NCBI RefSeq assembly: GCF_036543075.1
Contig: NZ_JAZHPF010000017.1
Coordinates: 1 to 64,000 of the forward strand
Reading direction: 5' to 3'
Length of the DNA stretch: 64,000 nucleotides
Source: Deinococcus sp. YIM 134068
GTDB taxonomy: Bacteria; Deinococcota; Deinococci; Deinococcales; Deinococcaceae
Position 1 is the first letter of the stretch. The number at the start of each line of letters is the position of its first letter. The translations under genes were made by a program, and so were the position numbers. Positions 57,891 to 64,000 of the stretch are shown piece after piece. The notes below the pieces were generated by a model. That model worked only from the letters and a program-made list of their open reading frames with translations. It made no database searches and was not told the DNA's origin.

Positions 57891-59135
57891 TCACCCCGCC
57901 ACCACGTCCAGCCGCCTCAGCCCCCGAATCACGAAGCCGCCGACGTACTCCGGCTCGGCGTCGGGGTCGGGGAGGCGCAGGTCGGGGAAGGCGCGGGCGA
58001 GGGCGCGCAGGCTCAGCGCCAGCTCCAGCCGGGCGAGGGGCGCGCCGAGGCAGTAGTGGATGCCCAGCCCGAAGGTGAGATGCGGGTTCGGGTCGCGCGT
58101 CAGGTTCAGCTCGTCAGGCCGCTCGAAACGGCGCGGGTCGCGGTTGCCGCTCGCGTACAGGAGGCCGACCTTCTCGCCGGGGCGGAGCGTCTCACCGAAG
58201 AGATCGACCTCCTCCAGCACGTACCGCTCGAACAGCGGGAGGGGCGTGTCGTAGCGCAGCAGTTCCTCTGCCGCCGTCCGGAAGAGGGGCAGGCTGCCTT
58301 GATGCGGCGCGGCCTGAGCGAGCGTTCGCCAGTGTTCGGGCTGCCGCAGCAGGGCCAGCACGCCCGCCGAGAGGCCGTTGACCGACGCCTCGTGCCCGGC
58401 GTTCAGGAGGAGAATGCAGGTGTCGATGAGTTCGCGCTCGCTCAGGCGGTCGCCGCCGTCCTCGGCCTGCACGAGCGCGGTGATGAGGTCATCCTGTGGG
58501 TCATGGCGTCGCAACCGCGCAAGGTCCCGCAGCAGGGCGCTGAACTCCAGTACGGCCCGCTCAGCCTCCGCCTGCTCGCCCGCCGTGTGGGTCGGCTCGT
58601 ACAGCCGCACGATGGCCGCCGACCACGGGCGCAGGTGGTGGCGCTCCCCCTGGGGCACCCCCAGCAGCTCTGCGATGACGGTGACGGGCAGCGGCTCGGC
58701 GTACTGGGCGACGAGATCGAAGCCGTCCGCGCCGACCTTCGCGAGTTGCCGGGCGAGCAGGGCCTCAATTCGGGAGGACAGCGCCTCCACCCGCCGGGGC
58801 GTGAAGGCGAGGCCCACGAGCGAGCGAAGCCGGGTGTGCTTGGGCGGCTCGGAATCGAGGAGGTGGTTGCCGTTGAAGGCGTCGAAGTTTGCCCGCGCGG
58901 GGTCGGGGGGCGGCCAGCCCAGCTCGTCGCGCGAGTATCGGTGCAGGGCGCTCCGCCCAAAGCGCGTGCGGTCGCGCAGCACCGCCGAGATGTCCGCATG
59001 CCGCGTGAGGAAGACGCGGTTCAGGGCCGGGTCGCGCAGGGCGGGCGTCTCCTCGCGCAACCGGGCCAGCAGGGGGTATGGGTCACGCACGAACGCCGGG
59101 TCGTTCAGCGGCAGGCTCAGCACGGGGACGGACAT
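57891..59135 (-). CDS. cytochrome P450 with atypical I-helix
   Basis: 414-aa P450. Heme loop TFGLGIHYCLGAPLARLE with axial C362 and ExxR in AAEELLR (E291/R294) are intact, FERPDE matches the meander. The I-helix motif, however, reads AGHEAS (246-251): the conserved Thr of AGxET is A250, with Ser next to it, so oxygen activation must use another residue or substrate-bound water, as in EryF-type P450s. No redox partner adjacent. Leaderless: TAGCCT, 6 nt, ATG 59135. Divergent from the sugar ABC operon. Confidence 0.93.
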   Translation of the reverse strand: MSVPVLSLPLNDPAFVRDPYPLLARLREETPALRDPALNRVFLTRHADISAVLRDRTRFGRSALHRYSRDELGWPPPDPARANFDAFNGNHLLDSEPPKHTRLRSLVGLAFTPRRVEALSSRIEALLARQLAKVGADGFDLVAQYAEPLPVTVIAELLGVPQGERHHLRPWSAAIVRLYEPTHTAGEQAEAERAVLEFSALLRDLARLRRHDPQDDLITALVQAEDGGDRLSERELIDTCILLLNAGHEASVNGLSAGVLALLRQPEHWRTLAQAAPHQGSLPLFRTAAEELLRYDTPLPLFERYVLEEVDLFGETLRPGEKVGLLYASGNRDPRRFERPDELNLTRDPNPHLTFGLGIHYCLGAPLARLELALSLRALARAFPDLRLPDPDAEPEYVGGFVIRGLRRLDVVAG

Positions 59136-59141
59136 AGGCCC

Positions 59142-59147
59142 AGGCTA
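59142..59147 (-). promoter_or_regulatory. leaderless -10 box of the second P450 gene
   Basis: TAGCCT-GGGCCT-ATG on the minus strand. Confidence 0.65.
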
Positions 59148-59188
59148 CCGCCGCACCCGGAGACCGGAGAAACGCCGGCTTCCTCACA

Positions 59189-59218
59189 TTGACGGGGAGT
59201 GGGCGCGCGGTGTAGCCT
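59189..59218 (+). promoter_or_regulatory. promoter of the sugar ABC operon
   Basis: TTGACG (59189-59194), 18-nt spacer, TAGCCT (59213-59218). Gives an ~80-nt leader with a normal AGGAGG ribosome site, unlike the leaderless genes around it. Confidence 0.75.
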
Positions 59219-59303
59219 TCCCTCACCAAACTTGAGCCAGGGGTGGAACCGCTTCCGCGTAGGGGCGGTGGGCTTTGTGGCCTGTACCCACCCAGGAGGA
59301 CGC

Positions 59304-60566
59304 ATGAAGAAAGCACTTGCCATCGTCGGTCTCACCGCCACCCTCGGAGCCGCCAGCCAGGGCAGCGCCGTGACCCTCACGCTCGCCTGCGGCACGGTCG
59401 GGCAGGAACTCCAGCTCTGCAAGGACGGGGCCGCGCGCTGGGCCAAGAAGACGGGCAACACCGTCAACATCTTCGAAAGCCCCAACCTCACGAACGACCG
59501 CCTGGGCCTGTACCAGCAGCAGCTCGCGGCCCGCAGCAGCGACATCGACGTGTACCAGCTCGACGTGATCTGGCCGGGCCTGCTCTCGCAGCACTTCGTG
59601 GACCTGAAGGGCAAGATTCCCGCTGCCGAGGTGAACGCGCACTTCAAGGGCATCGTGGACGCGAACACCGTGAACGGCAAGCTGGTGTCGATGCCGTGGT
59701 TCACGGACGCTGGGCTGCTGTACTACCGCACCGACCTGCTGAGGAAGTACGGCTACTCCGCGCCGCCCAAGACCTGGGCGCAGCTCGCCACGATGGCGAA
59801 GAAGATTCAGGACGGCGAGCGGGGGGCGAACTCGACCTTCGCGGGCTATGTGTGGCAGGGCAAGAACTACGAGGGCCTGACCTGCAACGCGCTGGAGTGG
59901 GTCAGCTCCTTCGGCGGCGGGACCATCGTGGACGGCACGGGCCGCATTACCGTCAACAACACCAAGATGGCGGCGGCGCTGGACGCGGCGGCGAGCTGGA
60001 TTCGCACCATCAGCCCGGCGGGCGTCACGACCTACGGGGAGGAGGAGGCGCGCGGCATCTTCCAGTCGGGGAACGCGGCCTTCATGCGCAACTGGCCCTA
60101 CGCGTGGGCACTCGGCCAGAGCGCGGACTCCAAGGTGAAGGGCAAGATCGGCGTGGCCCCGCTGCCCGCCGGCCCCGGCGGCAAGCCCGCCGCGACGCTG
60201 GGTGGCTGGAACCTCGGGGTGAGCAGCTACTCCAAGAACCAGGCCGCCGCCGTCGACCTCGTGCGCTACCTGACCAGCCCCGCCGAGCAGAAGATTCGCG
60301 CCATCGAGGGCACCTACAACCCCACGATCCAGGCGCTGTACAAGGACCAGGCCATCCTGAAGGCCAACCCCTTCTTCGGCAGCCTGCTGAGCGTGTTCAC
60401 GAACGCCGTGCCGCGTCCTTCCGCCCCCACGAGGGGCAAGTACAACCAGGTCTCCCAGGCCTTCAGCACCGCCGTCAGCGATGTGCTGAACGGCAAGAGC
60501 AAGGGCCAGGCCGCCGTCGCCAAGCTCAGCACCGACCTCGCCCGCATCAAGGGGCGCGGCTTCTGA
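59304..60566 (+). CDS. sugar ABC transporter substrate-binding protein (maltose/trehalose type)
   Basis: 420-aa binding protein: signal peptide [22 protein letters not shown], then a family 1 periplasmic-binding fold ([110 protein letters not shown]). The Cys pair ([15 protein letters not shown]) may form a disulfide. It is closest to trehalose/maltose-binding proteins of Thermus-Deinococcus. AGGAGG precedes ATG 59304. First gene of the operon with both permeases. Confidence 0.9.
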   Translation: MKKALAIVGLTATLGAASQGSAVTLTLACGTVGQELQLCKDGAARWAKKTGNTVNIFESPNLTNDRLGLYQQQLAARSSDIDVYQLDVIWPGLLSQHFVDLKGKIPAAEVNAHFKGIVDANTVNGKLVSMPWFTDAGLLYYRTDLLRKYGYSAPPKTWAQLATMAKKIQDGERGANSTFAGYVWQGKNYEGLTCNALEWVSSFGGGTIVDGTGRITVNNTKMAAALDAAASWIRTISPAGVTTYGEEEARGIFQSGNAAFMRNWPYAWALGQSADSKVKGKIGVAPLPAGPGGKPAATLGGWNLGVSSYSKNQAAAVDLVRYLTSPAEQKIRAIEGTYNPTIQALYKDQAILKANPFFGSLLSVFTNAVPRPSAPTRGKYNQVSQAFSTAVSDVLNGKSKGQAAVAKLSTDLARIKGRGF

Positions 60567-60627
60567 GCCTGGACCTCTAGGCCCACACGGGGCTGCGGCG
60601 CACCCCGCCCGCGCCTGAGCGCCAAAG

Positions 60628-60658
60628 TGGGGGACGTCCTGAACACGGGCGTCCCCCA
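60628..60658 (+). terminator. intercistronic hairpin after the binding-protein gene
   Basis: TGGGGGACG, loop, CGTCCCCCA with no U-tract. Likely stabilises the binding-protein mRNA or partly terminates, giving more binding protein than permease. Confidence 0.65.
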
Positions 60659-60757
60659 AGCGCTTTCTCCCCCGCTCCCGCCCCGCCCCTTGCAAGCCGC
60701 ATCGCCCGCACACCCAGCCCGGCCCGCGTGGGGTCGGCACCCTCTGGGGGAGGACCC

Positions 60758-61690
60758 ATGACGACCAACGCCACACCCACCCAGGCGGCTCCGGTTCGCC
60801 GGCGCGGCATCGAGGCCGCCCGCGCCCGGCAGGCCATCTGGCTGCTGCTGCCCACCCTCATCGCCATCGCGGTCGTGGCGGGCTACCCGCTGTACCGCAC
60901 CTTCTTCTTCTCGCTGTACGAGGCCAACCTCACCACGCCGGGCGAGCGCACCTTCCTGGGGCTGGGCAACTTCTGGTTCACCACCGAAGAGGGCGTGCCG
61001 CTGGGCTTCCTGCAAGACCCGAAGTGGTGGACGGCGGTGAAGAACACGCTGCTGTTCACGGTCGTCTCGGTCTTCCTGGAAACGGTGTTCGGCATGATCA
61101 TCGCGCTGGTGGTGAACAGCGCCTTCAAGGGCCGGGCCTTCCTGCGCACCGCCATGCTGGTGCCGTGGGCGATTCCCACGGTGGTGAGCGCGCAGATGTG
61201 GGCCTACATGTACAACGACTCCTTCGGGCTGGTCGGGCGCGGCATCCTCGGCGGTCAGGCGCTGCTCGCCGACGTGGACTCCGCGATCTGGGCGATGATC
61301 GCCGTGGACGTGTGGAAGACGACCTCCTTCATGGCGCTGCTGATCCTGGCCGGACTCCAGAGCCTGCCCTCGGATATGTACGAGGCCGCCGACATGGACG
61401 GGGCGAGCAAGTGGACCCAGTTCTGGCGCATGACGCTGCCGCTGCTGCGGCCCGCGCTGCTGGTGGCGCTGGTGTTCCGCAGCCTGGACGCCCTGCGCGT
61501 CTTCGACATCATGTACGTGATGCTGGGGGCCAACACCGCCTCTTCCACGAGCATGACGGGCTACGCGCGGCAGGCCCTGATCGACAACTCGCTGCTGGGG
61601 CTGGGCAGCGCGGTGGCGGTGGCGATCTTCCTGATCATCATGGTGATCGTCGTCATCTACGTCACCGCCTTCCGCGTGAAGTTCGACTGA
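60758..61690 (+). CDS. sugar ABC transporter permease (MalF-type)
   Basis: 310-aa inner membrane protein with six main hydrophobic segments and the EAA loop [27 protein letters not shown] that docks to the ATPase. A basic N-terminus precedes the first segment. GGGAGGA precedes ATG 60758. It pairs with the MalG-type permease next to it. No ATPase gene is in the operon, so a shared MsmK/UgpC-like ATPase from elsewhere in the genome must power it. Confidence 0.92.
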   Translation: MTTNATPTQAAPVRRRGIEAARARQAIWLLLPTLIAIAVVAGYPLYRTFFFSLYEANLTTPGERTFLGLGNFWFTTEEGVPLGFLQDPKWWTAVKNTLLFTVVSVFLETVFGMIIALVVNSAFKGRAFLRTAMLVPWAIPTVVSAQMWAYMYNDSFGLVGRGILGGQALLADVDSAIWAMIAVDVWKTTSFMALLILAGLQSLPSDMYEAADMDGASKWTQFWRMTLPLLRPALLVALVFRSLDALRVFDIMYVMLGANTASSTSMTGYARQALIDNSLLGLGSAVAVAIFLIIMVIVVIYVTAFRVKFD

Positions 61691-61703
61691 GGGGGCTGAG
61701 CCT

Positions 61704-62555
61704 ATGAACCTGCAAAAGACGAATCCGGCCCTCTACTACACCCAGCGCGTCCTGTTTTACCTGCTCGTCATCGTCATCACCGTGTACCTGCTCTTTCCCT
61801 TCCTGTGGGCGGTGCTGACGAGCTTCCGGCGGGCGGGCGACCTCTTCCTGCCGCCGCTGCAATTCATCACGGCTCCGACGACCCTGAGCAACTACACGCA
61901 GGTCTTCGCCAACGCCAACTTCCAGCGCGGGCTGCTGTTCAGCGTCATCGTGGCGGTGGTCTCGGTGCTGATCAGCCTGCTGCTGGGCAGTTTCGCCGCC
62001 TACGCCCTGGGCCGCTTCAAGTTCAGGGGCAAGAGTATGATCCTGTACATCATCCTGGCGGTCAGCGTCTTTCCGCAGATCGCGGTGCTGGGCGGGCTGT
62101 TCACGCTCGTGCAGGCGACCAATCTGTTCAACAACCCCATCTCGCTGATCTTCAGCTACCTGATCTTCACGATTCCCTTCACGGTCTGGGTGCTGACCTC
62201 GTTCGTGCGCGACATCCCCGGCGAACTGGAGGAGGCGGCGCTGGTGGACGGGGCCAGCCCATTGCAGACGCTCTTTCAGGTGCTGTTTCCGGTGATGATG
62301 CCCGCGCTGGTGACGACGGGACTCCTCGCCTTCATCAACGCCTGGAACGAGTACCTGTTCGCGCTGACCTTCACGAGCAGCAACCGCACGGTGCCCGTGG
62401 TGATCGCCAACTATTCGGGGGCCTCGCAGTTCGACCAGCCGTGGGGACCGATCATGGCCGCGAGCATCGTGGTCACGGTGCCGCTGATCATCCTCGTGCT
62501 CGTGTTCCAGCGCAACATCGTCTCCGGCCTGACGGCGGGGGCGGTCAAGGGCTGA
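61704..62555 (+). CDS. sugar ABC transporter permease (MalG-type)
   Basis: 283-aa permease, partner of the preceding gene, from which it is separated by 13 nt. Typical opening [32 protein letters not shown] and EAA loop [46 protein letters not shown] is the conserved end of the domain. A strong terminator follows the stop. Confidence 0.93.
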   Translation: MNLQKTNPALYYTQRVLFYLLVIVITVYLLFPFLWAVLTSFRRAGDLFLPPLQFITAPTTLSNYTQVFANANFQRGLLFSVIVAVVSVLISLLLGSFAAYALGRFKFRGKSMILYIILAVSVFPQIAVLGGLFTLVQATNLFNNPISLIFSYLIFTIPFTVWVLTSFVRDIPGELEEAALVDGASPLQTLFQVLFPVMMPALVTTGLLAFINAWNEYLFALTFTSSNRTVPVVIANYSGASQFDQPWGPIMAASIVVTVPLIILVLVFQRNIVSGLTAGAVKG

Positions 62556-62579
62556 AGTTTTTCCAAGCTGGATAGGAAG

Positions 62580-62607
62580 GGGCCACCTCGCGCGGGTGGC
62601 CCTTTTT
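62580..62607 (+). terminator. terminator of the sugar ABC operon
   Basis: GGGCCACC, 7-nt loop, GGTGGCCC, then TTTTTCTT. Confidence 0.9.
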
Positions 62608-62639
62608 CTTAGGTCTCTGTGGGCGGTGGGCGGTGGAGT

Positions 62640-62712
62640 CGTCACGTCACCCCCTCACCCCGGCCCTCTGCTTCGCAGCTCTTCGAGTCACCCACGGGGG
62701 GAGAGGAAGCAA
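62640..62712. repeat. GC-rich palindromic repeat
   Basis: CCCCTCACCCCGGCCCTCTG, then CTTCGCAGCTC and a GGGGGGAGAGG closing arm; matches the element near 48980 in the CTCTGCTTCGCAGCTC part and the one at 43073 in its first part. Confidence 0.6.
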
Positions 62713-62722
62713 AAAACCTGAC

Positions 62723-63916
62723 CTACCTTCCCTCCGCCTTCCGTTGTGCCTCGTCCAGCGCGGCCTTCGCGCTCAGCTTGCCGGTCGTGGCCTGGCTGAT
62801 GGCCTCCTCCAGCAGCAGGGTCCACTCCTCGAAGGCGGGCGCGGTGGGGCGGGGCACGGCGCGGTCGAGCTGGGCATGGGCGGCTCTGATCTGGGGGTTT
62901 TTGGCATACCACTCGTTCAGGAGGGGCGTGACGCTGCGGCGGCTGGGGACGTAGGCGGTGGACTTGACCCACTCGGCGAGGCGGGCGGGGTCCATCAGGA
63001 ACTGCCAGAAGGCGACGGCACCCGCCTGCCCCTGCGCCGGGGTCCCCTGCGGAACGACGAGGTGGGCACCGCCGAGGGGCACGGTACAGGCCCCCGCCCC
63101 CCCGCACGGAAAGGGCGCGATGCCGAGCTGGAAGAAGGGCAGGCGGCGGGCGTCCGTCCAGTTGGCGACGCTGGCCCCCACGAACATGTTCTGCCCACGC
63201 GCGAAGTCGAAGGCGGCGCGGGTGGCCTCCGAGAGACGGCGGGGCTGCGCGAGTCCGGCGGCGCTCATCCGGGCGAGCTGGGTGAGGGCCTCGACCGCCT
63301 CCGGACCGTTGAGGTTCGGTCGCCCATTCACGACGAGGCTGCCACCGCGCGAGGTGACGTTGGCCTCGAAGGTCCAGGCGTCGGCGGTGGCGACGAGGGG
63401 GCGTTTACCGCGTGTAGCGAGGGTGCGGCTGGTGGTCTCGACCTCCGCCCATGTCCCCGGAGCCGCCACGCCCGCCCGGCGCAGTGCCCCCACGTTGTAC
63501 ATCAGGACGGGGACGCTGACGTTCCACGGGAGGCCGTAGCGTTTGCCGCCGACCTCTCCCGCGCGCCAGACCGGGACGTAGAGGTCGCGGGTCAGTCCCT
63601 CCGGCAGCGCGTCCGTCAGCCGCGAGAGGTCGGTGAGGCGTCCGTCCGCCGCCAGCCGGGCGAAGCGGGTGAATTCCACCTGCGCGAGCGCCGGGGCCTT
63701 GCCGGAGGCCAGCGCCTTCTGGAGCTTGTCATTGAGTTCGCGGTAATTGCCGCCTGCGACGGGCACGACCTCGTAGGCCGTCTGCGAGCGGTTGAACGCC
63801 TGAGCGTACCCGGCGACCACAGCCTCGTCCATCGCGTGCCAGAATTCCAGTTTCAGGGGCGCAGCCTGCGCGGACGCGGCGAGCAGCAGGGAGAGGGGAA
63901 GGGCGAGACGGCGCAT
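62723..63916 (-). CDS. ABC transporter substrate-binding protein (UgpB-like)
   Basis: 397-aa binding protein. Signal peptide of ~18 residues (MRRLALPLSLLLAASAQA), LKLEFWHAMDEAVVAGYAQAFNRSQTAYEVVPV opening, then NYRELNDKLQKALASGKAPALAQVEFTRFARL, GLPWNVSVPVLMYNVGALRRAGV and EEWTLLLEEAISQATTGKLSAKAALDEAQRKAE at the end, all as in glycerol-3-phosphate/sugar-binding UgpB relatives. Two Cys (PFPCGGAGACTV). Transcribed towards the sugar permease operon but with its own leaderless promoter (TATCCT, 7 nt, ATG), so its cognate permease is probably off the right edge. Confidence 0.9.
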   Translation of the reverse strand: MRRLALPLSLLLAASAQAAPLKLEFWHAMDEAVVAGYAQAFNRSQTAYEVVPVAGGNYRELNDKLQKALASGKAPALAQVEFTRFARLAADGRLTDLSRLTDALPEGLTRDLYVPVWRAGEVGGKRYGLPWNVSVPVLMYNVGALRRAGVAAPGTWAEVETTSRTLATRGKRPLVATADAWTFEANVTSRGGSLVVNGRPNLNGPEAVEALTQLARMSAAGLAQPRRLSEATRAAFDFARGQNMFVGASVANWTDARRLPFFQLGIAPFPCGGAGACTVPLGGAHLVVPQGTPAQGQAGAVAFWQFLMDPARLAEWVKSTAYVPSRRSVTPLLNEWYAKNPQIRAAHAQLDRAVPRPTAPAFEEWTLLLEEAISQATTGKLSAKAALDEAQRKAEGR

Positions 63917-63923
63917 GGGGGGC

Positions 63924-63929
63924 AGGATA
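63924..63929 (-). promoter_or_regulatory. leaderless -10 box of the UgpB-like gene
   Basis: TATCCT, 7 nt, ATG on the minus strand. Confidence 0.55.
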
Positions 63930-64000
63930 GCGGGGGAGGCTGACTGGAGGCGGACGAAAAGAACGATGCGGGGGGACCTACGGCAACACCGGGTACAGGT

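Overview
This 64 kb window is GC-rich chromosomal DNA from a Deinococcus species. The evidence is the family-level content: N-acylamino acid racemase beside a COG3375 acetyltransferase, a DdrA/Rad52-like protein, archaeal-type phosphoglycerate mutase, carboxynorspermidine decarboxylase and a paired M16 peptidase operon. A lineage-typical promoter style supports it: a TANNNT -10 box lying 5-9 nt before the start codon, so many mRNAs should be leaderless. The species cannot be named from this window alone.

Layout. 1-3.2 kb: a small ORF with a strong promoter leaving the window, menC/NAAAR, a GNAT protein, a DUF4384 protein and tRNA-Gln. 3.2-9.3 kb: an MrfA-like DEAH helicase, a response regulator/histidine kinase pair and a class III cyclase. 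9.5-12.9 kb: a UbiA prenyltransferase operon, a plus-strand tRNA array (Pro, Gly, Arg) followed by a decayed tyrosine integrase, then tRNA-Asp/tRNA-Phe. 12.9-21.2 kb: metallophosphoesterase plus DdrA-like protein, a P450/MFS/hypothetical operon, ubiX-ispD-ispE, a cyclophilin lipoprotein and cmk. 21.2-28.8 kb: a subtilase with a PPC lipoprotein, an M16 pair, an RluA-like protein and an M23 peptidase. 28.8-31.0 kb: GGDEF-RHH, a deaminase and a Nudix-methyltransferase fusion, all co-directional. 31.1-36.8 kb: groES-groEL with an HspR-type operator candidate, an AT-rich orphan gene, phosphoglycerate mutase, TerC and TrmH. 36.9-45.2 kb: a peptidoglycan-binding protein, a small hydrophilin-like operon with a frameshift, tRNA-Arg, lpdA, hemW, AIM24 and DUF418. 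45.3-46.6 kb: a TnpB remnant and repeats. 46.6-53.8 kb: methylmalonyl-CoA mutase, rpe, a comB homolog, a TPR/Sel1-like membrane protein and nspC. 54-64 kb: DUF554, a leishmanolysin-like lipoprotein, an HTH/TPR pair, a second P450 and a sugar ABC transporter (binding protein plus two permeases, no ATPase), facing a second binding protein.

Start and stop codons often overlap (TTGA, GTGA, ATGA), which marks translationally coupled operons. Two operons appear to begin with tiny leaderless ORFs (5 and 9 codons) whose TGA stop overlaps the TTG start of the real gene. The intergenic DNA carries at least ten short arrays of degenerate tandem heptamers, plus a second family of GC-rich palindromic repeats. 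Neither family encodes anything recognisable. The heptamers, the leaderless mini-ORFs and the GGDEF-RHH / deaminase / Nudix-methyltransferase operon are the parts most worth following up.
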